The notes under the pieces were generated by a model. That model did not search any database and had not been told where the DNA came from. It saw only the letters and a program-made list of their open reading frames with translations. A stretch of 64,000 bases of DNA from Planctomycetaceae bacterium UBA2671 (GTDB lineage Bacteria; Planctomycetota; Planctomycetia; Planctomycetales; Planctomycetaceae). Positions 26,122 through 35,301 of the stretch are shown piece after piece. The position numbers and the translations under genes are program-made. Numbering within the stretch: position 1 is the stretch's first letter; each line of letters starts with the position of its first letter. The stretch is from assembly GCA_002359185.1 (NCBI GenBank), contig DEML01000096.1:1-64000 (forward strand), read 5' to 3'.

Positions 26122-26682
26122 TCAGTTGGGCTGAACGACGATGAATCGATGATCTGCTCCTACCTGAATTGGAAGGTAATAGACGCCCTGTGAAGAAAAG
26201 TATGTCACTCCATTCCGGGTTTCGCTCATCGCATTGAGCGGAAGACGTTCGACAATCGTCCCCGGACTCGTATTTTGAGCAATGGCAGGTGGCTGATAGG
26301 AATTGTTCTGGTTGGAAAACTGCTGCTGGGTATTTAATTGTTGAGGTGCCTGTGATGGCTGTCCATAAACCTGCGGAGGATTGGCTGGAACCTGCTGAAT
26401 GACCGGTGGTGGATTCACATAGTAGATGTCGCGTTGGACAACCGGCGGTGGATAATACCCATAAGGTGGATAGGGCCTTGGACCATGATGATGAATGATG
26501 TGCCTTGGCGGCGGAGGAGGAGCCAGCATGGTAGCAACTGCTCCAATGGCAAATGCGACCGCAGCTGTCGAGCCTCCCCCGTGGCAGTGTCCATGATGTC
26601 CACGCCCAGCTAGAGCGGGTTGTACACAGAAAGTGATCAACAGTCCAACTGCGATCAGTGAACGAAACAATAATTGAGTCAT
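26122..26682 (-). CDS. Secreted Pro/Gln-rich protein
   Basis: A 186-residue protein with a signal peptide (residues 1-25, ending PALA). It continues with a His/Gly segment (GRGHHGHCHGGG), a hydrophobic Ala-rich stretch (AVAFAIGAVATML), a Pro/Tyr-rich region (PPRHIIHHHGPRPYPPYGYY) and a Gln/Asn-rich linker. The last 40 residues (MSETRNGVTYFSSQGVYYLP) resemble the conserved tail of small secreted proteins in which a short GxxYY-type motif follows Pro-rich sequence. GGGAG precedes the ATG. Cell-surface location is likely; function is unknown. Confidence 0.72.
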   Translation of the reverse strand: MTQLLFRSLIAVGLLITFCVQPALAGRGHHGHCHGGGSTAAVAFAIGAVATMLAPPPPPRHIIHHHGPRPYPPYGYYPPPVVQRDIYYVNPPPVIQQVPANPPQVYGQPSQAPQQLNTQQQFSNQNNSYQPPAIAQNTSPGTIVERLPLNAMSETRNGVTYFSSQGVYYLPIQVGADHRFIVVQPN

Positions 26683-27039
26683 CGGAACTCCCTTTCCCCG
26701 AATCCAGATCGATCTCCCCAGACCGTATCTGACCGTATGTCATCCCCTGACATACAGCATTTTTTCATGAATAGCCCTGAAATTTGGCCATTCCCCATGA
26801 GAGCGATTCTTATCAGATTTCCAGATTCATGGCGAGATCAGTTCCGAAAATCCCTGTCGACCTGAACATTTACCAACTCGTACAACCATAGGCATTTGAG
26901 ATTAAATCAGGTTAAGAACGCTCGAATCCCAAAAAAAATTTGACAAAAGGACCGGGACTCCCCACACTTAAGCAGTTGCATATTTTTATAGGTCTGCAAT
27001 CTATTCGTCTGAAGGCTCTTCTACCCATTGGGGATATAC
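26683..27039. promoter_or_regulatory. Divergent intergenic region with a palindrome
   Basis: About 355 bp between the Pro-rich protein gene and a small membrane-protein gene. A perfect inverted repeat, TATGTCA-N5-TGACATA, lies at 26736-26754, some 55 bp upstream of the minus-strand ATG, in a position suited to an operator. No gene was recognised here. Confidence 0.35.
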
Positions 27040-27336
27040 ATGACTCTCGACCGGAACAACCGATCACAATTCCTCAGCTCGCTCACCTCATCTGCTTATT
27101 TCCCACACATTTCTCTGACACTACTGGGAATTTCGACTCTCCTCGTCGCCTGGTTATTCATTTTTGCAGAGAATGGAATTTACTGGGCCTCTCTGGGCCT
27201 GATTGCATTCATGGGTCTGAGTCTCGGGATCAGTCATTTGATGCTCAAACGCGAAGAGCAGGCACGGAAGAAATGTACTGAAAGAAATCCGGCAGAAGAA
27301 CTGGCTCGATTACGTCAGGAACACAGCCGTAAGTAA
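27040..27336 (+). CDS. Small membrane protein, two predicted spans
   Basis: A 98-residue protein with two hydrophobic segments (about 24-42, HISLTLLGISTLLVAWLFIF, and 46-64, GIYWASLGLIAFMGLSLG) and a charged C-terminal helix (KREEQARKKCTERNPAEELA). I use the ATG at 27040, preceded by GGGG at about 7 bases, rather than the TTG at 27028. No family is recognised. Confidence 0.6.
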   Translation: MTLDRNNRSQFLSSLTSSAYFPHISLTLLGISTLLVAWLFIFAENGIYWASLGLIAFMGLSLGISHLMLKREEQARKKCTERNPAEELARLRQEHSRK

Positions 27337-27389
27337 AGCGGTTTCCAAATGGAAACTGGATTTCGGTCGTTAAAACTACTGATCGCAGT

Positions 27390-27482
27390 TTGGGTTAGCG
27401 GAACGTGTAATCCAACACTTTGATAAGCAAGTTCGCTTTTTTGAATGAGCCCTGTCTTGATGGGTTACGCTACGCTAACCCA
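27390..27482. repeat. Dispersed GTAGGTTGGG-type inverted repeat
   Basis: The left arm has TTGGGTTAGCGGAACG and the right arm GGGTTACGCTACGCTAACCC, in the gap between two convergent genes. It is the same family as 14305-14405 and 44334-44376. Confidence 0.7.
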
Positions 27483-27509
27483 GCCGACATCATAAATGAA
27501 TCTGCGTGT

Positions 27510-28802
27510 TTACCGCTTCAGGCCACCAGACTGCAGCACTTTGCCTACGGTTACAATTCCATCGCATACTGGCCTGTGGCCTGCAAACCAGTATCTTTCG
27601 TGGGCATCAAGTCCGTAATGCGATTTTGAAGTTCTCATGCCTTGCGCAAAATTCTCTCTGAGTGACTGACGATAGCGAATTTGAGCATTGGAGAATCGTT
27701 GATCGTAGGAAATTCGTGATTGATATTCTTCACCTAGAATCAACCCAGGTGTCTGATGAGCATGATGCTGTCTGACAAATTGATCTAAAATCTCTAACGC
27801 AGGAATTTTCTCTCCGTTGGAATCGTAAAAATATATAGCCTGACCATCGCCATTGATCAGGCAGACCGATTCGAACTCCAGAGAGGTCAGCCCCGATTTT
27901 AACCAGTCTGTTTGATTGACAATCAGTTGCCGTTCAAGATCCACAGGAATCAGTTCCGGCTGAAATGAGCCTTGGGAGGACTCTTTGAGAACACGGAGAA
28001 TGTCGATCAGAGTCTGATTGGAACTGAGAATTAGCATCTGCTCTGGAACAATTTGCTCATAATATTTCTGCAGGACTTCATGATAAATCGCTCTTCCCGC
28101 AAATGGGATTACCCCGCCTGATTTCCGGGCCTGTCGATTTGAAGAGATTTCTCCCAGTTTATGTATCGCGTGTAAGCTTTCCGCAGAAAGTGGCATTCCG
28201 CCTCTCCGATACAAGTCGACTCCTCCCACTTGAGACGACTCAACTCCAGTTGAAAGATACAGGCCAGCTTCAGAGCGAGTCTGGTCGACTAGAAAACTCG
28301 TGGAAGCTGTTGTCGCATTCCCAATATCAATAACCTGACACCCCTGCTCTGCTAGGCATTGAATCGCGACCGCTGTCATTTCAAATGAGAAGCCATGCAA
28401 ATCGTGACCGATCACCACTTTCGGCTGAGTCACCAAAATCTGATCATCCCGTTGAATCCAGTCACTCCACAACGATTCCATGAAACCATTCAAGATGATT
28501 CTTAATTCCGAACGTTCGAATTCATTGTGAATCAATCCCCGAAAACCATCTGTGAATTGTGTCTGTTGCGGCCTGGAACGCTCCCACCAACTCTTCAGGT
28601 TCCGTTGGACTTCCGGGGAAAACTGCTCCAGATCATTCCGATGTGGGCAGATGTGACACTTCTCGAAGTGAGAGCGCAATCGAGCCAGATGAACAGAACG
28701 GGTAATCGGGCTGGTTTCATCGGGACAACAATAGTTTGCATCTTCAGCGACAAGTGATCTCAACAACTGCAGTTGATCGCTGGCTGGCGTTTCCGAATCC
28801 AT
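27510..28802 (-). CDS. Degenerate phosphohexomutase-like protein (probable pseudoenzyme)
   Basis: A 430-residue protein. Residues 1-90 hold a Cys/His cluster (C25, C26, H46, C49, C52, H54; KCHICPHR), a possible zinc site. From residue 128 it follows the alpha-D-phosphohexomutase fold: VVIGHDLHGFSFEMTAVAIQ and QGCQVIDIGNATTASTSFLV. Where active enzymes have the phosphoserine loop (TASHNP), this one reads STGVESSQVGGVDLY. The metal loop DGDxDR is replaced by NGDGQAIYF, and the C-terminal phosphate-binding domain is missing or very short. Catalysis is therefore doubtful. It lies 85 bp downstream of a Ser/Thr kinase gene on the same strand, so a regulatory or scaffold role is possible. Confidence 0.7.
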   Translation of the reverse strand: MDSETPASDQLQLLRSLVAEDANYCCPDETSPITRSVHLARLRSHFEKCHICPHRNDLEQFSPEVQRNLKSWWERSRPQQTQFTDGFRGLIHNEFERSELRIILNGFMESLWSDWIQRDDQILVTQPKVVIGHDLHGFSFEMTAVAIQCLAEQGCQVIDIGNATTASTSFLVDQTRSEAGLYLSTGVESSQVGGVDLYRRGGMPLSAESLHAIHKLGEISSNRQARKSGGVIPFAGRAIYHEVLQKYYEQIVPEQMLILSSNQTLIDILRVLKESSQGSFQPELIPVDLERQLIVNQTDWLKSGLTSLEFESVCLINGDGQAIYFYDSNGEKIPALEILDQFVRQHHAHQTPGLILGEEYQSRISYDQRFSNAQIRYRQSLRENFAQGMRTSKSHYGLDAHERYWFAGHRPVCDGIVTVGKVLQSGGLKR

Positions 28803-28887
28803 TCTTTCTGGCCGTTCTTATGTGACGATCGGTTGAAGCTGATAAGACCTACCTTTTGCGAAGTCAACAATCAGAGGTTGAGTCAAC

Positions 28888-31692
28888 TCAAGGGACAATT
28901 CTTGGAGTGGGAGCGTTGGGTAGCAACTTTGCCTCAGGTCCAAACGCTGTCAGATCGACGGTTAAATCCTGAGCGGAAGCAGCCATTTCCAATTCGGAAT
29001 AGAACTTACTGACGGACCATTGATCCCATGCCAGTCTGGGGAGATATTCCAGAAAATCTCTTGGCAATTCCCGTGAATTGGTATCAAGTATTGTCGCTGA
29101 GGTGTTGGTCTCGGTTTCGATGGAATTACTTCCATTGAGCGTCATCAAATTTTTCCAGCCAGCCAGAATGTTATGATTTCCATCCCAATGTAGCAGACCT
29201 TCCAGAGTACGATTCTCCAGTCCTGCTGAAAGCTGAATCATGGGCTGATCGATACGCCCCAGGATTAAACTGTCTTCCGTTCGGATTTTTAAGTCGACAG
29301 GCTGACGGGGAATTGTCATTCCGAGATCCAGTCGAATTAATCCATCATTGAGCAATGCGGTCACGCGTGAGAGACGCAATGTGAGTAAGTCTCTTTCAGC
29401 TCGCATCGATTTATCACCATGAAACCGAATCAAGGCACCATCGAGAGTGAGTAGTGATCGGCTGACTTCTACAGTTGAATCATCAGAGGATTCCGTAGAA
29501 ACCAAATCCGCAACACCACGGAAAAAACACTCTTCAAATTGAACAAGTCTTTCGACAGCTGCAGCCCCGGCCCCCTGACTCATTTCATCAATAATCTGCT
29601 GAGCCGAACGATTCATTTTCACGATGGAAGCATCCGTCTGATATCGGGAGTCGACGGTAAAGGTCGACTGAGAACAGCGAAGTTTTGAGGTTCCTTCCAC
29701 CAGAAACAGAGACCAGGCTTGAGTGACGGCATCGGGAATGGCGACCTGCAGGTGCAGATTCTTGATCGTTAAAGAACCTCCATTGATGACAATAAAGTCC
29801 CGAGAGCGCGATGATGCAGCAAACTGCGAAGTATCAAACTGTAAAATCAATTCCGAACGTGTTGAACCACTGATCGTGATCGACTTATCGATGATTTTTA
29901 ACTGATTGATTTTCTGGTAAGTGACCTGTCCCGGTTTGCCCAGAAATTCAATGACTCCTCCATCTGGAATGGCTTCCAGAGCAGATTCCAATGTCGACTG
30001 AAACCCAAGATCCTGGCCTTCCCGAGTAATTAATCGAAATTGTGAGCTTTCACCCAGAACGTATTTCTCAACGGAATTCATTCCGGTCGAGCCATCATCG
30101 TTCACTGAACTCCCCGAGTCGTCCTGCTTTAATTGCTCCGTGATATCAGCTCGTAGAATCCCGGCCTGCTGCTCTTCAAATGCAACCCGGCCCCAGTCAA
30201 CTTCTATAGAACCGCTTTGAAAAAAACCGTCAAATATATCCTCGGAATGCACAAGATCGTTTGTAATTGGAGACGGATAGCCAGGAGGAATCTGGCTCAG
30301 CTCTTTACGATCATCGCCCAGCGTAAGATCGCTGGATTTTTTCGTGGAGTCGACCGAATTCGTCAATGAATTTAGAGGAGAATTTTCTGAACCTGATGGT
30401 TGATTCCGAATTGCGTCAGGAGACATTTCTGCCGGGAAAAACGTCTGCGTACTTCCATCATTTTCCAGAGTACTCACGGTACGATTGAGATCATTATCAA
30501 TTTGTGCTGATTGCTCTAATGACCAGCGATCAAAAGTAATTGCGACGACACAGGCGATTGCAAATGTTCCCAGCCACCACCAGAACAGACGCATCGGAAT
30601 TGTTCCCGTGCTGCCTGCCGTTGACGTTTGCCAGGTCAAGCCATCGGGATGAATTGCCCGTAACCCCGACTGGGCAGCCATTTCGAGGAGATCTTCAATC
30701 AATGATTGAGGCGACCAGTAGCGATCGTCAGGATCACTCGCCATCATTTTCTTGACGATCCTGGCCAGTTCCCGAGGAATGTTGGGATTCTTATCCCGTG
30801 GATCGGGGGTTGGCTTTCCCTGATGATCGAGCAGCTTCTGCAAGACCGTTCCATCTGCATAAGGGGGCACGCCGGTCAGCATGTGGTAGGCTGTGCAGCC
30901 GAGTGAATAAATATCGCTCCTAACATCGACATTGCGAGGATCACGCGCCTGTTCGGGAGAAATATAATCGAAGGTGCCGAGCGTTGTCCCTGAAACTGTT
31001 AAATCCAGAGATTGCTCATCGAGTCGTTCTTTTCGGGCCAGACCCCAGTCAACAAGTTTGACTTTTCCGGACGACATCATAATCAAGTTGGAAGGCTTGA
31101 TATCGCGGTGCACCACCCCTGCTGCAGCGGTATGCTTCAATGCGACAGCGATTTGCAACAGCAGATTGACCGTCTCAAACGAATCAACGGAGCCACGCCG
31201 ACGAATCAGTTCTCGAATCGTGATCCCTTCCACATATTCAAATGCAATGTAATGCAGCCCTTTGTCTTCGCCGATGGAATAAATTCGGGCGACATTTTCA
31301 TGGTCGAGTCGGGCGGCTGATTTAGCTTCATTATGAAAGCGTTTGATGGAAGATGTATCGTTCGCTTGAGAAGGTGACAGGACTTTCAGTGCGATCGTCC
31401 GATCTAACTGCTCATCTCGAGCCTTAAAAACAGCCCCCATTCCCCCGGCTCCGATACGGGATTCCACCATATATTGCCCGAGCCGCAGATTGTCAGGTAA
31501 ATTGGGTTGTTCCTCACGACCGGTTGTGCCAGGAAAAAGACGAGCCAGTAATGAAGAGTCGGGTGGAGTTGAATCAGCATCTTTCAGCTTGACCTGAGAA
31601 GACTCTGTGGGATTTGAACGAATAACCGTCACCGGATCCAGACTGTGGCCACGGTATGCCGTGCTCGGAATGTCCTGGGCCGATGATGACAT
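28888..31692 (-). CDS. Membrane-anchored Ser/Thr protein kinase with large extracytoplasmic domain
   Basis: A 934-residue protein. The Hanks-type kinase domain (about 72-340) is complete: GAGGMG at 81-86, K103, E122, HRDIKPSN from 195, DWG from 215 (in place of DFG), and TFDYISPEQA. A single transmembrane segment lies at 368-387. The exterior half has low similarity to known families; around 590-850 it shows short repeated strands like a parallel beta-helix (KSITISGSTRSELILQF, SLTIKNLHLQV, LRCSQSTFTV). Such PASTA-less kinases are abundant in planctomycetes. It probably senses an extracellular cue and signals inside. It may be cotranscribed with the degenerate phosphohexomutase. Confidence 0.9.
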   Translation of the reverse strand: MSSSAQDIPSTAYRGHSLDPVTVIRSNPTESSQVKLKDADSTPPDSSLLARLFPGTTGREEQPNLPDNLRLGQYMVESRIGAGGMGAVFKARDEQLDRTIALKVLSPSQANDTSSIKRFHNEAKSAARLDHENVARIYSIGEDKGLHYIAFEYVEGITIRELIRRRGSVDSFETVNLLLQIAVALKHTAAAGVVHRDIKPSNLIMMSSGKVKLVDWGLARKERLDEQSLDLTVSGTTLGTFDYISPEQARDPRNVDVRSDIYSLGCTAYHMLTGVPPYADGTVLQKLLDHQGKPTPDPRDKNPNIPRELARIVKKMMASDPDDRYWSPQSLIEDLLEMAAQSGLRAIHPDGLTWQTSTAGSTGTIPMRLFWWWLGTFAIACVVAITFDRWSLEQSAQIDNDLNRTVSTLENDGSTQTFFPAEMSPDAIRNQPSGSENSPLNSLTNSVDSTKKSSDLTLGDDRKELSQIPPGYPSPITNDLVHSEDIFDGFFQSGSIEVDWGRVAFEEQQAGILRADITEQLKQDDSGSSVNDDGSTGMNSVEKYVLGESSQFRLITREGQDLGFQSTLESALEAIPDGGVIEFLGKPGQVTYQKINQLKIIDKSITISGSTRSELILQFDTSQFAASSRSRDFIVINGGSLTIKNLHLQVAIPDAVTQAWSLFLVEGTSKLRCSQSTFTVDSRYQTDASIVKMNRSAQQIIDEMSQGAGAAAVERLVQFEECFFRGVADLVSTESSDDSTVEVSRSLLTLDGALIRFHGDKSMRAERDLLTLRLSRVTALLNDGLIRLDLGMTIPRQPVDLKIRTEDSLILGRIDQPMIQLSAGLENRTLEGLLHWDGNHNILAGWKNLMTLNGSNSIETETNTSATILDTNSRELPRDFLEYLPRLAWDQWSVSKFYSELEMAASAQDLTVDLTAFGPEAKLLPNAPTPRIVP

Positions 31693-32081
31693 AAATTCAA
31701 GTCTGTTAATTAATGGAAAAATTAAAGAGTCTAATCGACTTTGCGAATGTTTTACGTACTATTCCAAAGACGACAGGAACGTCGAGAATGTTCAGAATAT
31801 TTCCCCGGAAATTGGGTCAGAAGTAAAAGCTTGTGTTGGAATGTATTATTGAATATGGAGTTATGATAATTTATAGTGATTCGCGTCTGCAGAGAATGCA
31901 TGAAATATTATACCATGCATCTCGCCAGGAAAAATACGATTCCGTTCAATTTTGCGAAATGGCTCACAGTTTGATCGGGGCTGAATAACTAAAATTCCCT
32001 CATCTTTGAAGCATAAACATGCTTATATGAATCCGAAAAACCTCCAATAAAAAACTTACTCTCAACCCTCGGAGAATACAC
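31693..32081. other. Divergent intergenic region, AT-rich
   Basis: About 390 bp upstream of both the kinase gene and the lipoprotein gene. It presumably carries their promoters. No gene or repeat is recognised. Confidence 0.4.
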
Positions 32082-32459
32082 ATGTACACAAGATTTTTAA
32101 CTCTCGCTGCACTCATTTGCTGTATCGGTTGTAGTGAATCAACTTCACCACAAACTTCTACAAATGAAACGAATACCCCCGCAATCCCGACGACGCCCGT
32201 TAAATACGAATCGGGTCAAACCCTGACAGTTAATGTTCCTGACATGCATTGCCCGTTTGCCTGCTATCCTAAGGTGAAGCAGACCATTGCCGATCAACCA
32301 GGAGTCGAGAGCGTTGAACTTGTAGAGCAGGAAGATGAAAATGCGATCAACGATCCTCGGATCATTGTGAAACTCAATGGTGAATTTGATTCCACTTCTG
32401 CAATTGATGCGTTAAGCAAAGTAGGCTTCAAAGAATCGCAAGTTGTCGCGACCAAATAA
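32082..32459 (+). CDS. Lipoprotein with heavy-metal-associated (HMA) domain
   Basis: A 125-residue exported lipoprotein. The signal peptide ends in a lipobox-like sequence (CCIGC, modified Cys about residue 17), followed by a Thr/Ser/Pro linker. Residues about 48-122 form a ferredoxin-like HMA fold (TLTVNVPDMHCPFACYPKVK, then a GVESVEL strand and IDALSKVGF). The metal loop is MHCPFAC, with three residues between the cysteines instead of the usual two. It may bind a soft metal or serve as an adapted metal-free domain. A strong terminator follows. Confidence 0.78.
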   Translation: MYTRFLTLAALICCIGCSESTSPQTSTNETNTPAIPTTPVKYESGQTLTVNVPDMHCPFACYPKVKQTIADQPGVESVELVEQEDENAINDPRIIVKLNGEFDSTSAIDALSKVGFKESQVVATK

Positions 32460-32484
32460 TTTTTGACACTTCCGCTGAAATCAT

Positions 32485-32517
32485 AAAGGAACCGAAATCT
32501 TGTTCGGTTCCTTTTTT
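32485..32517 (+). terminator. Rho-independent terminator
   Basis: Stem AAGGAACCGAA/TTCGGTTCCTT with a 6-base loop and a T run. It lies 25 bp after the HMA lipoprotein gene and 52 bp beyond the end of the convergent PQQ-like gene. Confidence 0.85.
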
Positions 32518-32568
32518 GATGATGAAATGCTGAGATACGTATCGCCTGATTGTGAAACAAAACAATTG

Positions 32569-33885
32569 TCACTCGGCAATGCAATACAAATGAGTCGTAG
32601 TTCTCATAAAGAGCTCATTGCCTTTGACGGCTGCGGAACCCATGCAGCCTGTATCCAGCGTATTTTCGGCGACCAGTTCGAAGGTTTTTCCCGACTTGAA
32701 GACGGTCGTCACGCCTTCTTTATTGGACACATAAATATTGCCATTGGCCAGGAGTGGCGAAGCCGAATACTGCCCGGGAAAACGCTCCTGCCAAACTTGA
32801 TCTCCTGTTTTTGCGTCCAGCATTGTGGCAATGCCAGCATCTCCGACGAAAAACAGATCATTCTCAACTAGTAACAACGAAGGTGTTTTCGGGATTTGGC
32901 GATCCGCAGTCCAGACAACATGACTCTCAGTCACATCACCTGTCCCATCGTATTTCACCGCAACCAGACGGGATTGCATGAAACTGGTACAGACATAAGC
33001 CATCCCGTTTCCAACCACGGGCTTGGGTACTGTGGAAAATCCCAACTGTCCATACCCAGCTTTCCAAAGCTCTTTACCAGTAGCCGGATCATAACCATAA
33101 ACCCAATTCGCAGCTGGAGAGATAATTTGATCCTTCCCATTCACGGCTTGAATTGTGGGAGTACCGTAGGCTTTCTTCATTTCTGGTTTGGGATTCATTT
33201 CCCCTGAGCGATCTGTTTTCCAGACGACACGACCATCGTCTTTATTCATCGCAGCCAGAAATTGAAAATCGATCCCATCAAAATGAATGATCAGCAAATC
33301 ATTCCACAGGACAGGAGAACTTCCGGGACCATTTTGATGATCGACATGCAATTCCTGATTCTGCCACAACAGTTCACCTGACTCCGCATCGATACAGCAG
33401 GTACCATAGTCGCCGAAATGACAATAGAGCCGCCCTTCTGAAATGACAGGCGTTGGAGAGGCGTAACTGTTTGTGGCATGCTTGGGATTAGCTCCTGGAA
33501 ACTGGAAGCAGACGACATCGTGAAGCATTTTTCCTGTCGCCACATCATAGGCAATCGCCTTGAGCGTCAAAGGTCCACCAAACTGAATCCCTCGCGGGTT
33601 TGCCAGTTGAGCTAACTTCGCCTCCTCTTCCTCTGCAGAGAGCGGCTCAACGATAGCCGTGGTCAACCAGATTTGATTCCCTGAAATCACTGGCGATGAA
33701 AATCCTTCTCCAGCCACCGGCACCTTCCAGCGAACATTTTCCGTTTCACTCCAATGAGTTGGCAGCTCGGCATTTTCTGCATGCCCGTTGCCGTCTGGTC
33801 CGCGAAACTGAGGCCATTCGTCAGCTGCCTGTGTAACACCAGCAGTGAGACAAAGAGTGAGCATCCAGGAGAAAAGACGATGCAT
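32569..33885 (-). CDS. Exported PQQ-binding-like beta-propeller protein
   Basis: A 438-residue protein with a signal peptide (about 1-20, LTAGVTQA). The mature start ADEWPQFRGPDGNGHAENAELPTHW is the classic opening of planctomycete PQQ-like propellers. Repeats of the BamB/PQQ type follow (GKMLHDVVCFQFPG, DAESGELLWQ, DPATGKELWKAGYG, DAKTGDQVWQERFPG). These proteins often act as scaffolds; neither the PQQ cofactor nor an enzyme activity is established for this class. It is a single gene, divergent from the NHL propeller gene. Confidence 0.85.
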   Translation of the reverse strand: MHRLFSWMLTLCLTAGVTQAADEWPQFRGPDGNGHAENAELPTHWSETENVRWKVPVAGEGFSSPVISGNQIWLTTAIVEPLSAEEEEAKLAQLANPRGIQFGGPLTLKAIAYDVATGKMLHDVVCFQFPGANPKHATNSYASPTPVISEGRLYCHFGDYGTCCIDAESGELLWQNQELHVDHQNGPGSSPVLWNDLLIIHFDGIDFQFLAAMNKDDGRVVWKTDRSGEMNPKPEMKKAYGTPTIQAVNGKDQIISPAANWVYGYDPATGKELWKAGYGQLGFSTVPKPVVGNGMAYVCTSFMQSRLVAVKYDGTGDVTESHVVWTADRQIPKTPSLLLVENDLFFVGDAGIATMLDAKTGDQVWQERFPGQYSASPLLANGNIYVSNKEGVTTVFKSGKTFELVAENTLDTGCMGSAAVKGNELFMRTTTHLYCIAE

Positions 33886-34124
33886 GGTTGATTCCGATTC
33901 TCAAAATAATTCAGGCGGGAGGTGCAAGGGAATAAGTTCAGGAGAGTGTCTCAATTTCCTCAAGCTGAAATTTTCTTCATATCAGCCTCTCGGATAGACA
34001 ATTAGGATAACTTTCTTTATCGTCAACATCAATCAACACCAACGCATGTGTTGTTCAGAATAACCAGCGTAGCCCCCAACTCAACCAGCTGATCAATATT
34101 CAATTCTCAGTGAAAGAGATCATT

Positions 34125-35225
34125 ATGAATCAGAACAATCAAGAAACGTCACCATCAGCTCAGAAGAATGTCTCTCGCCGTAAGTTTCTCCAGACAACTT
34201 CATTAGCGACAGCTGCAACATTCGCGACTCCATTTTTTGTCCATGCCGAGAAAAAATCAGGCGGCTCTGAAACGATCATTGGATCTGGCGAGCATACCTA
34301 TCGCTGCATCCACAACTGGGGAAACGATTCCCTCCCCGCCGACCACAAATATGGAAATGCTTCCCACGGAACAGCTGTCGATGAACAGGGATTGATTTAC
34401 ATCACGCACTATGGCAACCCGGGATCGGTGTTTGTGTTTGACGCAAAAGGCCAACTGGTCAAAACCCTGGGAGATATTCATGCCGGTCATGGGCATGGCA
34501 TCGATATTCGCCGCGAAGGAAATCAGGAATTTATTTATCTCTCACCGAGTGAAAGCAATCTCTCATTTGCAAAAATCACTCTGGATGGAGAAGTTGTCTG
34601 GCAGCGTGGTAAAGTGGAATTGAACAAAGACAGCGGCGTTTATGACGCACCTGGCATCCGATATCGCCCGACCAACATCAGCTTCCGGCCCGATGGCGGA
34701 TATTATCTCGGAGATGGCTATGGGAGTAACTACCTGTTCGAATACGACAAATCCGACAAGTTTGTTCAGGCTCTCGGCGGCAAAGGCAACGCAAATGGTC
34801 AGTTCAGCACTCCCCACGGGCATTGGTTAGATACGCGATCTGGTAAACCACAACTGGTCGTCGCAGACAGGGCCAACAAGCGTTTGCAATGGTTCAACCT
34901 GGATGGCTCCCATGCAAAAACCCTGGACGGGTTCTTATTCCCAGCTGATATCGATACCCAGGGCGACCTGATGCTCGTGCCCGATTTACATGCCCGTATC
35001 ACCATTCTGGATAAAGACAATCAGACCGTTGCTCAACTGGGTGATGATGAAACCTGGCGGGCTGAAGTGCTCGATGGCAATAACAAAATGCGTGCCTCAC
35101 CTGAGAAATGGCAAGCCGGAAAGTTCGTCCATCCGCACGATGCCTGCTTCGACAAAGAGGGCAACATTTTTGTAGCCGAGTGGGTTGTCGGAGGACGTGT
35201 TACGAAACTGGAAAAAGTCAGCTGA
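34125..35225 (+). CDS. Tat-exported NHL-repeat/6-bladed beta-propeller protein
   Basis: A 366-residue protein with a twin-arginine signal (SRRKFLQTTSLATAATF, residues 17-33). The mature part is a six-bladed NHL-type propeller (GTAVDEQGLIYITHYGN, HGHGIDIRREGNQEFIYL, ANGQFSTPHGHWLD, VHPHDACFDKEGNIFVAEW). Such proteins can be lactonases, peptidyl lyases or binding scaffolds; no clear catalytic set is visible. I start at the ATG at 34125, with AAAGAGA 7 bases before it, rather than the GTG at 34110. Confidence 0.82.
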   Translation: MNQNNQETSPSAQKNVSRRKFLQTTSLATAATFATPFFVHAEKKSGGSETIIGSGEHTYRCIHNWGNDSLPADHKYGNASHGTAVDEQGLIYITHYGNPGSVFVFDAKGQLVKTLGDIHAGHGHGIDIRREGNQEFIYLSPSESNLSFAKITLDGEVVWQRGKVELNKDSGVYDAPGIRYRPTNISFRPDGGYYLGDGYGSNYLFEYDKSDKFVQALGGKGNANGQFSTPHGHWLDTRSGKPQLVVADRANKRLQWFNLDGSHAKTLDGFLFPADIDTQGDLMLVPDLHARITILDKDNQTVAQLGDDETWRAEVLDGNNKMRASPEKWQAGKFVHPHDACFDKEGNIFVAEWVVGGRVTKLEKVS

Positions 35226-35253
35226 GTGTCGCACTCTTAATCAGATAAAAAGG

Positions 35254-35289
35254 CGAGCCGAGTAACGAAAGACTCAGCTCGTTTTTTTT
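35254..35289 (+). terminator. Rho-independent terminator
   Basis: Stem CGAGCCGAGT/ACTCAGCTCG (one mismatch) followed by eight T, 28 bp after the NHL protein stop. Confidence 0.85.
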
Positions 35290-35301
35290 GACTTGTGACA
35301 T

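Noticed and set aside
26122..26150. Programmed +1 frameshift fusing the secreted protein to the TIGR01777 reductase
   Set aside because: It would join an exported protein to a cytosolic enzyme, and no convincing slippery site with internal Shine-Dalgarno is seen. It is kept only as a minor alternative.
26111..26743. 210-residue minus-strand ORF overlapping the secreted Pro/Gln-rich protein
   Set aside because: It is out of frame with the gene that has a signal peptide and ribosome site, and is Ser/Trp-rich without family features.
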